From contig CP031589.1 in the NCBI GenBank assembly GCA_003217735.2, positions 62,001 through 126,000 on the forward strand: DNA of 64,000 bases, in the 5' to 3' direction. Below, piece after piece: positions 34,845-44,338 of this stretch. Positions within the stretch are counted from its first letter, which is position 1, and each line of letters starts with the position of its first letter. The position numbers were made by a program, and so were the translations under genes. Below the pieces are notes generated by a model. The model had not been told where the DNA came from. It worked only from the letters and a program-made list of their open reading frames with translations, and searched no databases. This stretch comes from Marinibacterium anthonyi. GTDB lineage: Bacteria; Pseudomonadota; Alphaproteobacteria; Rhodobacterales; Rhodobacteraceae.

Positions 34845-35744
34845 ATGAACTTCAAGCAGTTGACCTATTTTGTGGCGGTCGCCGAGGAGCTCCATTTCGG
34901 ACGCGCCGCCGAACGTCTGGACATGGCACAACCTCCGCTCAGCCGGCAGATCAAGCAGATCGAAGAGGAACTGGAGGCGGTTCTCTTCAATCGCGGCCGG
35001 AACGCGATCACGCTGACGCAGGCTGGCGAGCGACTTCTGGTGCGTGGCAAGGCAATCCTCGCGCAGCTGGAGGATACTCGCCTGGAGGTTCGCCGGCTGG
35101 GTCAGGGTGCCGAAGGGCGCCTGCGTATCGGTTTCGTCGGTTCTGCGACCTTCGGCATCCTTCCGAACATCATCAGGTCCTACCGAACGAATTACCCCGA
35201 AGTGAACCTGAGCCTGAACCCTATGAACAATGCGGAACTTTACCGCGCACTCGTTTCGCGAGAGCTTGATGTCGCTTTCGCGCGGCCAACGCTCAAGGAC
35301 CCTGAGTTCCTGTCCAAACATCTAATGGAAGAAAAGCTCATCCTGGCATTGCCAAGTATTGTCGATACCGGGACACGCACAGTTGCGATGCTTGAGCGAT
35401 TGGAGACTCACAATTTGATTCTATACCCCGAACGGCCGCGCCCCAGCTATGCCGATATGGTGCTAAATGCGCTCGAAGGCGCTGGTTTCAAGGCTCCGCT
35501 CCGCCTTTGGTGCATGGACCTTCAAACGGCGCTGAGTCTGGTCGCTGTCGGTGAAGGGGTTTGCATCGTCCCTGAATCAGTTGCCAACGCACCGCGGAAG
35601 GGACTGAAGTTTCTTGATATTGAGCCCGAAATCGGCCGAACGGAACTTTCTGTGAATTACCGCCTCGACGAACAGGGTGTCCATGTAAAGAACTTTGTCA
35701 CCATGGCACAGAAAGTCGCACGAAAAAGCCCAATCAACAAGTAA
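34845..35744 (+). CDS. LysR-family regulator, CatR/BenM type
   Basis: 299-residue LysR protein. The helix-turn-helix part reads FGRAAERLDMAQPPLSRQIK, typical of the CatR/BenM/CbnR group that responds to muconate or benzoate, followed by GRLRIGFVGSATFGILPNII and LDVAFARPTLKDPEF. ATG at 34845 follows GGGAGGAAATAATT. It sits directly after catA. A close paralogue is encoded at 52652. It probably activates the catechol genes through the GGTAT-N6-ATACC sites; this is inferred. Confidence 0.88.
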   Translation: MNFKQLTYFVAVAEELHFGRAAERLDMAQPPLSRQIKQIEEELEAVLFNRGRNAITLTQAGERLLVRGKAILAQLEDTRLEVRRLGQGAEGRLRIGFVGSATFGILPNIIRSYRTNYPEVNLSLNPMNNAELYRALVSRELDVAFARPTLKDPEFLSKHLMEEKLILALPSIVDTGTRTVAMLERLETHNLILYPERPRPSYADMVLNALEGAGFKAPLRLWCMDLQTALSLVAVGEGVCIVPESVANAPRKGLKFLDIEPEIGRTELSVNYRLDEQGVHVKNFVTMAQKVARKSPINK

Positions 35745-35901
35745 ACTACGCCGATGCTCACGGGGAGGCGCATCACTTTCAGGCAGCACACTGCGTTCCG
35801 AAAACGATAGGTGGAGCTTGCCAAACAGGATCATGCCGGGCCTCTGCAACATAATTCTCTTCGATCAAGCACCAACCCCGGGATCGCCCATAAACGGTTA
35901 T

Positions 35902-36600
35902 TCAGACGCCGAGCCACGTATGCTGGGCCTCCTGGTCATTCCGGATCCCATCGGCACTACCAGTCCAGACGATCTGTCCCTTGCCGACAACAACCACATC
36001 GTCTGCGAGCGATGTTGCAAAACCGAAGTTCTGTTCCACGATGATCATCGAAAGGCCTTCCGCCTTTAGTTCTTGCAACTTGTCGTGGATCAGCTTCACG
36101 ATGATCGGCGCCAAACCTTCGGTGGGTTCGTCGAGGATCAGAAGGCGCGGGTTCATCAGCAAGGCGCGGGCGATGGCCAGCATCTGTTGCTCGCCGCCCG
36201 AAAGCTCCGCGCCGCCATTTTGCATCCGCTCGCCCAGTCGCGGGAAAAGCTCGACCACGCGCTCGATGGTCCAGCCATCCGGTCCGGCGCGAAAGCGTTT
36301 CGCCGTGATTTCAAGGTTTTCGCGTACCGACAGCGACGGGAAAATGTCGCGTGTCTCGGGCACATAGGCGATGCCGGATTTGGCGACATCGAAGGGCCGT
36401 GCAGAGATCGGCGCGCCCTCGAACGTCACCGTACCCGCGCGCAGCGGCAACAGCCCCATGATCGTTTTCAGCGTCGTGGACTTTCCCGCGCCGTTACGGC
36501 CGAGGATCGCCAGCACGCGACCGGCTTTCGCCTCAAGCGACATGCCATAGAGGACTTGGGTTTCGCCATAACCGGATTCGACCGCAGAAAGTTCAAGCAT
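35902..36600 (-). CDS. ABC transporter ATPase, LivF type (benzoate operon)
   Basis: 232-residue ATPase with Walker A GRNGAGKSTTLKTIMG, signature GAELSGGEQQMLAIARALLM and Walker B LLILDEPTEGLAPIIV. Last gene of the minus-strand catB-benABCD-transporter series. It starts 8 bp inside the LivG-type gene. It converges on the LysR gene at 34845, with 157 bp between the stops in which I see no gene. Confidence 0.92.
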   Translation of the reverse strand: MLELSAVESGYGETQVLYGMSLEAKAGRVLAILGRNGAGKSTTLKTIMGLLPLRAGTVTFEGAPISARPFDVAKSGIAYVPETRDIFPSLSVRENLEITAKRFRAGPDGWTIERVVELFPRLGERMQNGGAELSGGEQQMLAIARALLMNPRLLILDEPTEGLAPIIVKLIHDKLQELKAEGLSMIIVEQNFGFATSLADDVVVVGKGQIVWTGSADGIRNDQEAQHTWLGV

Positions 36601-37336
36601 CTTCCCAGCTCCCCAGATAGATGTCCTTCAGGAGTTTCGAGCCGCGCGCCTCTTCGGGCAGCCCGTCGAATACCACCTCGCCATAGTTCAGAACGGTGAT
36701 CGTGTCGGCCACGTCGAAGGCAAGGTCCATGTCGTGCTCGATGATCAACATCGTCAGATCGCGCGGCAGGTTGTTCAGCAAGTCGTGGAATCCTTTGGAC
36801 ATTTCCGGGCCGACGCCGCTGGTCGGCTCGTCCATCAGCAGTACCAGCGGCCGCGTGGCCAGCGCCACGCCGACTTCGAGCTGCCGCCGCACGCCATAGC
36901 TGATCTCGGACACGGTGGCGTGGATATAGGGCATCAGATTGACCTGTTCGGCCACGTCACGGACGATCTCGCGCACGTCCGGCTTCGAAAGGCTGTCCGA
37001 CCAGAGCCGCGTCGCATGTCCGGTCTGTACAGACGCTGCGAGGCCGAGGTTCTGCTCGACCGTCAGGCCGTCAAACAGTGTGTTTTTTTGATAGCTGCGC
37101 GACAGACCCTGACGCGCGCGTTTGGCGACCGAGAGGGCGGTGACATCCTCGCCCGCAAGATGGATTGACCCGCTGTTGGGGGTGAGTTCCCCCACGAGTT
37201 GGTTGAAGAGCGTCGTCTTGCCCGCGCCGTTCGGACCCAGGATCACCCGTCGCTCGCCGCGTTCGAGCTTCAACGACACATTACGGGTGACATGGATGGC
37301 GCCAAAGCTCTTGTCGAGATTGCGTGTCTCAAGCAT
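36593..37336 (-). CDS. ABC transporter ATPase, LivG type (benzoate operon)
   Basis: 247-residue ATPase. Walker A is GPNGAGKTTLFNQLVG, and the LivG loop reads GLSRSYQKNTLFDGLTVEQN. The signature region is EISYGVRRQLEVGVALATRP, and Walker B is LVLLMDEPTSGVGP. Overlaps both neighbours by 8 bp. Partner of the LivF-type subunit. Confidence 0.92.
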   Translation of the reverse strand: MLETRNLDKSFGAIHVTRNVSLKLERGERRVILGPNGAGKTTLFNQLVGELTPNSGSIHLAGEDVTALSVAKRARQGLSRSYQKNTLFDGLTVEQNLGLAASVQTGHATRLWSDSLSKPDVREIVRDVAEQVNLMPYIHATVSEISYGVRRQLEVGVALATRPLVLLMDEPTSGVGPEMSKGFHDLLNNLPRDLTMLIIEHDMDLAFDVADTITVLNYGEVVFDGLPEEARGSKLLKDIYLGSWEDA

Positions 37337-38333
37337 CGTTCAGACCCTTTTCCGATTCCTGCTGGCGCGTTGCGTCGGTCACGCGGCGTTCCAGAGATGC
37401 GCCCCAGCGGGCTTCGATCCAGCCGAAGATGCCGTTGGCGCGGCTCATGACGACGCCGATCAGCACGACCCCGACTACGAGGTGCCAATGGCTCGTAATG
37501 GCGCTTAGCTCGTGCTTGAGCATGACGAACGCCACAGCCCCCACCAGCGGGCCGACAAGTGTGCCCAAACCGCCAAGGATCACTACGACCAACGCTTCGC
37601 CCGACACGGTCCAGCTCAGAAGACCGGGCGAGATATACATGGTGTGCTGGGCCGCGAGCGCCCCGGCGAGTCCGGCGATCATGCCCGAGAGGCCAAAGAC
37701 ATCGGCCTTGACCCGCCAGACCGTCAGCCCGAGCGCGCGCATCCGTTGTTCGTTGTGCATCACGCCCGAAAGCGACCGCCCGAGCCCCGAGCGCAAGATC
37801 AGCACCGCCGAGCCATAAACAGCGCCAAGCAACGCGAGGCAGAAGAAGGCAAAGCTGCGGCTGTCGTTCAGGTCGATGCCGACGAGGCTCAGATCGAGCC
37901 GAGAGATCCCGCCAAGCCCGTCGTCGCCGCCAAGCGTGGGCGCGTCGAACACATAGGAATAGGCCATCTGGCCGAAGGCGAGCGTGGCCATGATGAAATA
38001 GATGCCGTGGCTGCGCGAACAGATCGCGCCGATGATCCAGGCGGCGACGCCAGTAACGGCGACCGCACCGCCCATCGAGATCAGCGGCGAGATCCCCGCC
38101 TGCGTGGAGAGCAGGGCAAAGGCATAGGCCCCCACGCCCATCAGCGCGCCGTGGCAGAGTGAGACCATGCCGCCGAAGCCGGCGACAATGTCGAGGGCAA
38201 GAACCAGCATGGCGAGGATCAGGATTTCGGTCAGCACCTCCAGACCGAAATATCCGGCGGTCAGGGTCTGAAACAGGGCGGCGGCCGCCAGAAGGGTCAG
38301 GACGCCGTAGCGAAGCGGAGTGTGGCGAAACAT
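37329..38333 (-). CDS. ABC transporter permease, LivM type (benzoate operon)
   Basis: 334-residue permease. MLVLALDIVAGFGGMVSLCH followed by GALMGVGAYAFALL is the LivM hallmark, SHGIYFIMATLAFGQMAYS follows, and the C-terminus has VVILGGLGTLVGPLVGAVAF. ATG at 38333 follows AAAGGATAACACCG, 5 bp after the LivH-type stop. Confidence 0.9.
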   Translation of the reverse strand: MFRHTPLRYGVLTLLAAAALFQTLTAGYFGLEVLTEILILAMLVLALDIVAGFGGMVSLCHGALMGVGAYAFALLSTQAGISPLISMGGAVAVTGVAAWIIGAICSRSHGIYFIMATLAFGQMAYSYVFDAPTLGGDDGLGGISRLDLSLVGIDLNDSRSFAFFCLALLGAVYGSAVLILRSGLGRSLSGVMHNEQRMRALGLTVWRVKADVFGLSGMIAGLAGALAAQHTMYISPGLLSWTVSGEALVVVILGGLGTLVGPLVGAVAFVMLKHELSAITSHWHLVVGVVLIGVVMSRANGIFGWIEARWGASLERRVTDATRQQESEKGLNDA

Positions 38334-38338
38334 CGGTG

Positions 38339-39208
38339 TTATCCTTTCGCCGGAAAGAGGCCCACAGGCCGGATCACCAGCACCGCGGCGAGCAGCGCAT
38401 AGATCAGGACCGAGGCGAGTTGGGGCGCGAGCACCGCGCCGAAGGTCTGCACGATGCCGTAGATCAGCGAGCCCGCGATGGCGCCTTTCAGCGAGCCCAG
38501 CCCGCCGATCACGATCACGATCAGCGTGGGGATGAGGATCTGAAGCCCCATGTCGGGGGTGACGCTCAGCAGCGGCGCGGCGACCGCTCCGGCAAGACCG
38601 GCCAGCGCGCAGCCGACGCAGAAAACGATGAAGAACATGCGCTCGACATTGATCCCCAAGCAGGCCGCCATGGCATCGTTGTCGACGCCCGCGCGGATCA
38701 TCGCACCGATCTGGGTGCGCCCGAGCACGAAGGCGAGCGTACCGAAGATGGTGAGGCCAAGCAGGATGATAAACAGCCGGTAGGTGGGATATTCGACCCC
38801 GAAGATCGCCATCCGTCCGGCCAGAAGCGTGGGCACTTCGATCGCCAGCGCCAGATCGCCCCAGAAAATGCGGGTCAGATCCAGAAGCGCGAAGATCAGG
38901 CCAAATGTGACCAGAACCTGCGCCATCGGACCCGATTTGCGCATCCGCCGGATCAGGCCGGAATAGAGAAGGACACCGACACCAGCGACCGCGACGGGGG
39001 CGAGGAAAAATCCGGCCCAGTATCCGCCGACCGCGGCCAGCGAGGCTGCGAAGTAGGCGCCGAGCGCGTAAAGTGACCCATGCGCCAGATTGACGAAGTG
39101 CATCAACCCGAAGATGACGGTCAAGCCGATCGACAGCAGAAAAAGCAGCATGGACAGTTGCAGCGCATTGAGCGCCTGCAAGGTCCAAAAACCGAGATCG
39201 TGTGCCAC
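38339..39208 (-). CDS. ABC transporter permease, LivH type (benzoate operon)
   Basis: 289-residue permease starting with GTG at 39208 (GAGGGAATTTCT upstream). It has QLSMLLFLLSIGLTVIFGLM, HFVNLAHGSLYALGAYFAA (the LivH motif) and IVIGGLGSLKGAIAGSLIYG. It works with the other four transporter subunits of this operon. Confidence 0.9.
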   Translation of the reverse strand: MAHDLGFWTLQALNALQLSMLLFLLSIGLTVIFGLMHFVNLAHGSLYALGAYFAASLAAVGGYWAGFFLAPVAVAGVGVLLYSGLIRRMRKSGPMAQVLVTFGLIFALLDLTRIFWGDLALAIEVPTLLAGRMAIFGVEYPTYRLFIILLGLTIFGTLAFVLGRTQIGAMIRAGVDNDAMAACLGINVERMFFIVFCVGCALAGLAGAVAAPLLSVTPDMGLQILIPTLIVIVIGGLGSLKGAIAGSLIYGIVQTFGAVLAPQLASVLIYALLAAVLVIRPVGLFPAKG

Positions 39209-39265
39209 AGAAATTCCCTCCCCAGATTGGACCCGGCCGCGTTGTGACGGCCGGGCCGATGCGCG

Positions 39266-40438
39266 TTAATTGCCGACGGGCGCCATTTCACAGCCGTTGG
39301 CCGGGTCCTGTTCGGCGGGAAGCTGCGCCAAGACCGTTTGGGTAAGGCCACCCTCGCCGGCCACGGTCTCGTAGACGTAGATCGGCTGGACGATATTGTT
39401 GGTCGCCGGGTCGATCGAGGTCGTGCCGCGCGGCCCTTCGAAGCTGACCTGGCGCAGCGCATTGGCGAGGCTTTCGCGGTCGGTGGCGCCCGACTTAACG
39501 GCTTCGGTCAGAGCGCGCGCGGCGTCGAAGCCTTGAACAGCATACTCCGAAGGCGCATGGCCCGCTTTGGCCTCGAACGCGGCCACGAACGCGGCGTTGG
39601 CGTCGCTTTCGATGGTCGGCACATAATGCAGCGCGGTGATCACACCCTCGGCTGCGGGGCCCTCGGCGTTGACGTAAAGCGGAGAGGTCAGAAAGCCCGA
39701 ACCGTAAAGCGGCAGCTCGGCCTTGAGCCCGAAGCTGTCATATTGCTTGACGAAGGAAATCGCCTCGCCGCCGGCGTAGAAGACAAAGACCGCATCCGCG
39801 CCGCTGGCCTGTGCCTGCGCAAGATAGGGGCCGAAGTCCTGCGTCTTCTGGAACGGCGTGAACTCCTGCCCGACGATCTCGCCGCCAGCGGCGGTGAAGG
39901 TCGACACGAAGCCATCGATCATCTGACGCCCGGCGGCATAGTCGGGGGCCAGCGTATAGACCTTGCGGATGCCCTGCTCGTACATCCAGGTGCCCATCGG
40001 TCGGTTCACCTGACCGTTCGAGAAGGACATGCGGGTAATATAGGGCGAACAGGCGGCACCCGTCGCTTCGTCGTTGCCCGCATTGGCCACGATCAGCGGC
40101 ACGCCTGCACCGTGAACCATGTCGCGCACCGCGCCAAGCACACCCGAGCTGACGATGCCGACCATCACATCCACTTCATCTTGCAGGATGAGCTTCTTGG
40201 CTTTGGCCAGCGCGACCGGGGGTTTGACCTCGGTGTCTTCGCGCGCAATCGTGAAAGTGGCGCCGCTGTCGCCGCCAAACTGTTCCAGACCTAGCATGAA
40301 GCCGGCCTCGATCTCATTGCCGAGGGCGGCATAGACGCCCGAGAAGGGCAAGAGCAGCCCGACCTCGATGTCTTCCGCGGCGGCGGGTGTGACAATAGCC
40401 GTGGCGAGCCCCATGGCTGCCAGAATAGTGCGTTTCAT
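39266..40438 (-). CDS. Periplasmic substrate-binding protein of branched-chain-type ABC transporter (benzoate operon)
   Basis: 390-residue binding protein. The signal peptide MKRTILAAMGLATAIVTPAA is followed by EDIEVGLLLPFSGVYAALGN and FGGDSGATFTIAREDTEVKP. The family has members for aromatic acids such as benzoate and hydroxybenzoate derivatives, and benD lies 41 bp upstream, so benzoate or a related aromatic acid is the likely ligand by inference. ATG at 40438 follows TGGAGGAGTTCAAGA. Confidence 0.92.
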   Translation of the reverse strand: MKRTILAAMGLATAIVTPAAAEDIEVGLLLPFSGVYAALGNEIEAGFMLGLEQFGGDSGATFTIAREDTEVKPPVALAKAKKLILQDEVDVMVGIVSSGVLGAVRDMVHGAGVPLIVANAGNDEATGAACSPYITRMSFSNGQVNRPMGTWMYEQGIRKVYTLAPDYAAGRQMIDGFVSTFTAAGGEIVGQEFTPFQKTQDFGPYLAQAQASGADAVFVFYAGGEAISFVKQYDSFGLKAELPLYGSGFLTSPLYVNAEGPAAEGVITALHYVPTIESDANAAFVAAFEAKAGHAPSEYAVQGFDAARALTEAVKSGATDRESLANALRQVSFEGPRGTTSIDPATNNIVQPIYVYETVAGEGGLTQTVLAQLPAEQDPANGCEMAPVGN

Positions 40439-40479
40439 TCTTGAACTCCTCCAGTTGGTAATTGGCCCCTCCTCAGGGC

Positions 40480-41259
40480 CTAGCCGAGATCTCCGCCACC
40501 GACCGGCACCGTGACGCCGGTGATGTAGGACGCGTCGTCCGACGCCAGGAACAGGATTGGACCTGCCTGCTCGTCGAGCGTTCCGTAGCGTTTCATGAAA
40601 GAGGACTGGATCGTCTGGTCGACGATGGTCTTGTACCAGTCCTCGCGTTGTTCTTCTTCCGCATTTGGATTTCGCGGAACCACGCGCGGCGGTGCCTCCG
40701 TGCCGCCCGGCGCCGTCGCGACGACCCGGATGCCGCGCTCCGCGACCTCCCAGGCAAGGCTCGCGGTCAGGGCGTTGACGCCCCCCTTGGCCGCGGCATA
40801 GGGTATGCGGTTGAGCCCGCGCGTCGCGATGGACGAGACGTTGACGATCACACCCGCACCCTGCGGCAGCATCCGCTCGATGGCCGCGCGGCAACAATAA
40901 AGCGTCGGAAACAGCGATCTGCGGACCTCTGCGTCGATCTGTTTCGGCTCGTAATGCTCATAGGGCTTTGCCCAGATTGTACCGCCAACATTGTTGATCA
41001 GCACGTCGATGCGGCCCCACAGGTCCACCGCCTTTGCGATGGCCTTGTCGCACCCCGTCCAGGTTTCGAGATTGACTGAGACTGCCTCGGCCACACCACC
41101 TGCCGCGCGGATCGCCGCGACCACGTCCTTGCGGGCGGGCGAGCGGTCCACGATCAGCACACGGGCGCCTTCGGAAGCGGCGCGTTCGGCCACGCAACGG
41201 CCAATGCCCTGCGCTGCGCCTGTCACCACCATCACCTTATCGTCGAAACGCCCGTTCAT
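40480..41259 (-). CDS. benD: Benzoate cis-diol (1,6-dihydroxycyclohexa-2,4-diene-1-carboxylate) dehydrogenase
   Basis: 259-residue short-chain dehydrogenase. The nucleotide-binding motif is VVTGAAQGIGRCVAERAASEG, and the catalytic Ser region and YxxxK appear in IVNVSSIATRGLNRIPYAAA followed by KGG. It oxidises and decarboxylates the benzoate cis-diol to catechol with NAD. ATG at 41259 overlaps the benC stop (ATGA). Function follows from the benABC context; the fold alone is generic. Confidence 0.92.
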   Translation of the reverse strand: MNGRFDDKVMVVTGAAQGIGRCVAERAASEGARVLIVDRSPARKDVVAAIRAAGGVAEAVSVNLETWTGCDKAIAKAVDLWGRIDVLINNVGGTIWAKPYEHYEPKQIDAEVRRSLFPTLYCCRAAIERMLPQGAGVIVNVSSIATRGLNRIPYAAAKGGVNALTASLAWEVAERGIRVVATAPGGTEAPPRVVPRNPNAEEEQREDWYKTIVDQTIQSSFMKRYGTLDEQAGPILFLASDDASYITGVTVPVGGGDLG

Positions 41260-42278
41260 GCTGCGTCGGACTCCGCTTCGGTCGGGTTGAACTTTTCGTA
41301 GAAGAAGTTTTTCGGTTCGAGCCCGAGCTCTCCGAAATGGCGGCGCACGGCATCGACCATTGGCGGCGGGCCGCAGAGATATACGTCACAATCGCCTTCA
41401 TGCAGGTCCTTGGCGGAAATATGATCGGTCACATAGCCCTTACGATCATGGACCTCATCTTCGGAAGCGAGGATCGTGATGAGGGTGACGTTGCCGGCCT
41501 TCGCGGCCAGTTTTTCGAGGCGGTCGAGCTCGACCAAGTCAGCGGAACGCGTCACCGCGTAGTAGAGCACGATGGGGTGATCCAGCCCCTGTTCCGCAAC
41601 CTGCTCCAGCATCGACAGGAAAGGCGCAAGGCCCGTGCCCCCTGCCAGCCAAAGCTGGGCGCGTTCGATGGGCCGCAGGTAGAACGCTCCCATGGGGCCG
41701 GTCAGCGTTACTGCATCGCCTGGATTGGCGCGCTCGCCCAGATATGAGCTCATTACCCCACCGGGCAGGTTGCGGATCAGGAACGTCGCCTCTTCCGCGC
41801 CGGGCGCCGAGGAGAACGAATAGGACCGGTGCTTTCCCGTGCCGGGCACCGTGACATTCACATACTGGCCCGGCAGAAAGGCGATCGGCCGCGAAAGCTG
41901 CACCCTCAGCCCGAACGATGTTTCCGACAGGTTGTCCACAGCGAGCACTTCGCCGTGGACGGCCTCGGGCGCCGTCTTGCAGACCGCCGAGGATGCCGGC
42001 ACCCGCAAGACGCAGTCGCTTTCGGGGATCATCTGGCAGGTGAGGACGTAGCCCTCTTCTGCCTCTTCGTCGGACATGGACTCGTCCATGTAGAATTCAA
42101 GTTCGTATTCGCCTTTCTCGGCGAAACACTTGCAGGTGCCGCAAACCCCGTCGCGGCAGTCCATCGGCAGGTTGATCTTCTGGCGAAAGGCGGCGTCCGT
42201 CACCTTTTCGTCGTCATCGCACTGGATGACGCGGGTGACGCCGTCTTCGAAATTCAGGGCGATATTGTAGGTCGTCAT
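41256..42278 (-). CDS. benC: Benzoate 1,2-dioxygenase reductase (electron-transfer) component
   Basis: 340-residue reductase with an N-terminal plant-type 2Fe-2S domain (CRDGVCGTCKCFAEKGEYEL, then the last ligand in VLTCQM) followed by an FAD domain (GKHRSYSFSSAPG) and an NADH domain (LAGGTGLAPFLSMLEQVAEQ, CGPPPMVDAVRRHF). It passes electrons from NADH to BenAB. ATG at 42278. This ferredoxin-first order is the normal BenC layout and the reverse of PaaE. Confidence 0.95.
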   Translation of the reverse strand: MTTYNIALNFEDGVTRVIQCDDDEKVTDAAFRQKINLPMDCRDGVCGTCKCFAEKGEYELEFYMDESMSDEEAEEGYVLTCQMIPESDCVLRVPASSAVCKTAPEAVHGEVLAVDNLSETSFGLRVQLSRPIAFLPGQYVNVTVPGTGKHRSYSFSSAPGAEEATFLIRNLPGGVMSSYLGERANPGDAVTLTGPMGAFYLRPIERAQLWLAGGTGLAPFLSMLEQVAEQGLDHPIVLYYAVTRSADLVELDRLEKLAAKAGNVTLITILASEDEVHDRKGYVTDHISAKDLHEGDCDVYLCGPPPMVDAVRRHFGELGLEPKNFFYEKFNPTEAESDAA

Positions 42279-42351
42279 GGCAAACTCCTCCCTTGGCCGC
42301 GCACCCGAACCCCGGGTGCGCGGATATGCGCGTCCAGCATCCAGCGCGGGA

Positions 42352-42879
42352 TCAGATGTGGTAAACGTCGATCACGTGGTGGATGTGGTCGTTCTTGAGC
42401 ACCACTTTCTTCGACGTGATCAGCGGCTTGTGGCCACTCGTATCGATGGTGTAGTAGGACGTGCCCCAATGCTGGTCCGTCGCGCCGTAGCGATAACTGA
42501 GTGTCAGCCAGTTGAAGCGTAGTTCTATCTGGGCACCCTCATGGCGCAGCACCTCGATATTGGAGAGGTTGTGATTGGTGCGCGGCTCTGGCAGCGACGT
42601 CGCGGACGAGCGGTCGGTCTTGATGCGGAACACGCGGTCTTCGATGCCCGCCCGGTCGGGGTAGTACATCAGCGACACTTCGTTTTGCGGGTCCTCGGTC
42701 AAGGTGTCATAGTCGTCCCAAGCGGGCATCCAGAACGGGCAGTCCTTGTGATAAAAGGTCAGCCAGGTATCCCAGTCGCGGTCATCAAGCGCGCGTGCCT
42801 CAGCAAAAAGAAACGCTTCGATATCGGCGAAACTCATCTCCGTCTCGCTCCCGGCGCGTTCAAGTGTTGCAGTCGTCAT
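42352..42879 (-). CDS. benB: Benzoate 1,2-dioxygenase small subunit
   Basis: 175-residue beta subunit of a ring-hydroxylating dioxygenase, a cone-shaped structural subunit. Family blocks are IEAFLFAEARALDDRDWDTW, FYHKDCPFWMPAW and SLMYYPDRAGIEDRVFRIKT. ATG at 42879 lies 10 bp after the benA stop and follows GAGGAAAAC. No catalytic metal residues are expected. Confidence 0.94.
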   Translation of the reverse strand: MTTATLERAGSETEMSFADIEAFLFAEARALDDRDWDTWLTFYHKDCPFWMPAWDDYDTLTEDPQNEVSLMYYPDRAGIEDRVFRIKTDRSSATSLPEPRTNHNLSNIEVLRHEGAQIELRFNWLTLSYRYGATDQHWGTSYYTIDTSGHKPLITSKKVVLKNDHIHHVIDVYHI

Positions 42880-42889
42880 GTTTTCCTCC

Positions 42890-44278
42890 TCATTCCGCAG
42901 CAGTGCGCATATCGGCCGCATCGGCACGTTCTTGGTCGATCGCCTGCTTCATACGCGTGGACCAGTTGGTGTGCTGGATAACGAAGAGGCCCTCATCCTC
43001 GGTCCGTGCGCCTGACAGGACCGGGTTGATGCCGAGCGCCTTGGCGTCTTCGTCCGGGCCTTCGATCCACTGGGTCGCCCCGCGAGTCAGGTCGTTCCAC
43101 TTGGCGTGCGACGATCCGGCGTAACCGCGCTGCGTGGCACGGAATTCTTCGGTGTCGTCCGGCGTCGCCATGCCCGAGGCGTTGAAGAAATCCTCGTATT
43201 GGCGGATGCGGCGCGACCGGGCCTCCTGGCTTTCGCCCTTGGGGGCGATGCAGTAGATCGTCACTTCGGTCTTATCGACGCTGACCGGGCGGAACACCCG
43301 GATCTGGCTGGAAAACTGGTCCATCAGGAACACGTTGGGATAAAGGCAGAGGTTGCGCAACACACCGACCATCCATTCGGCCTTGGTCTTCCCGTGCTTC
43401 TCGGTCCATTCCTCCAGGCGCGGAAAGCCGGGGCGGTTCGTTGGGTCGGCCCATTCGGTCCACAGCAGGATGTGCCCGTTCTCATAGGCGTGGAAGCCGC
43501 CGCGCTGCTTTGCCCATTTGGACGCGTCGGTCGCCTTGATCTTGTCTTCCTTGCCGTCGTCGTTGCGGTGCGCCGTCGTGGCGACATAGTTCCAGTGCAC
43601 GGCCGACACGTGATAGCCGTCGGCGCCGTTTTCGGCCTGAAGCTTCCAGTTGCCGTCATAGGTGTAGGTCGAGGCGCCGCGCAGCACTTCGAGACCGTCA
43701 TCGGCCTGATCGACGATCATGTCGATCATCTTGCGGGCCTCGCCCAGATAGTCCTCCAGCGGCTTCACATCCTCGCTGAGCGAACCGAACAGGAACCCGC
43801 GATAGTTTTCAAAACGCGCGACCTTGGTCAGATCGTGGCTGCCGTCCTTGTTGAACTGCTCTGGGTAGCCCGCGCCTTTGGGGTCTTTCACCTTCAATAG
43901 CTTGCCGGTGTTCGAGAAGGTCCAGCCGTGGAACGGGCAGGTAAAGGTCTTTTGGTTGCGGCGCTTGAAGCGGCACAGCATTGCGCCCCGGTGCGAACAG
44001 GCATTGACCAGCGCATGCAATTCACCGTCCTTGTCGCGGGTGATGACGACCGGCGTGCGGCCCATGTGCAGGGTGAAATAATCACCCGGCTCGGGGATCT
44101 GGCTTTCATGCGCCATGTAGATCCAATTGCCTTCGAAGATGTGCTTTATCTCCAGTTCAAACAGCTCTTCGTCGGTGAATATATCCCGGCGGCACCGGAA
44201 GATGCCGTTTTCGGGCTCGTCCTGAATCGCTCCGGAGACCCGACCGCTGAGTTCGTCGAGGTTAGATTGGGTGAACAT
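42890..44278 (-). CDS. benA: Benzoate 1,2-dioxygenase large subunit
   Basis: 462-residue catalytic subunit. The Rieske centre ligands are Cys94 and His96 ([11 protein letters not shown]) and Cys114 and His117 ([10 protein letters not shown]). The mononuclear iron site includes His223 and His228 in [16 protein letters not shown]. It adds both atoms of O2 to benzoate at C1/C2. Length and motifs match BenA/XylX-type oxygenases, so substituted benzoates may also be used. ATG at 44278 follows GGAGGAAAACC. Preceded by catB at 60 bp. Confidence 0.95.
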   Translation of the reverse strand: MFTQSNLDELSGRVSGAIQDEPENGIFRCRRDIFTDEELFELEIKHIFEGNWIYMAHESQIPEPGDYFTLHMGRTPVVITRDKDGELHALVNACSHRGAMLCRFKRRNQKTFTCPFHGWTFSNTGKLLKVKDPKGAGYPEQFNKDGSHDLTKVARFENYRGFLFGSLSEDVKPLEDYLGEARKMIDMIVDQADDGLEVLRGASTYTYDGNWKLQAENGADGYHVSAVHWNYVATTAHRNDDGKEDKIKATDASKWAKQRGGFHAYENGHILLWTEWADPTNRPGFPRLEEWTEKHGKTKAEWMVGVLRNLCLYPNVFLMDQFSSQIRVFRPVSVDKTEVTIYCIAPKGESQEARSRRIRQYEDFFNASGMATPDDTEEFRATQRGYAGSSHAKWNDLTRGATQWIEGPDEDAKALGINPVLSGARTEDEGLFVIQHTNWSTRMKQAIDQERADAADMRTAAE

Positions 44279-44338
44279 GGTTTTCCTCCTCCGCTACGCC
44301 CCGGTCTATGTCGCCGGGGCAGATTGCTTGTGTTTCCG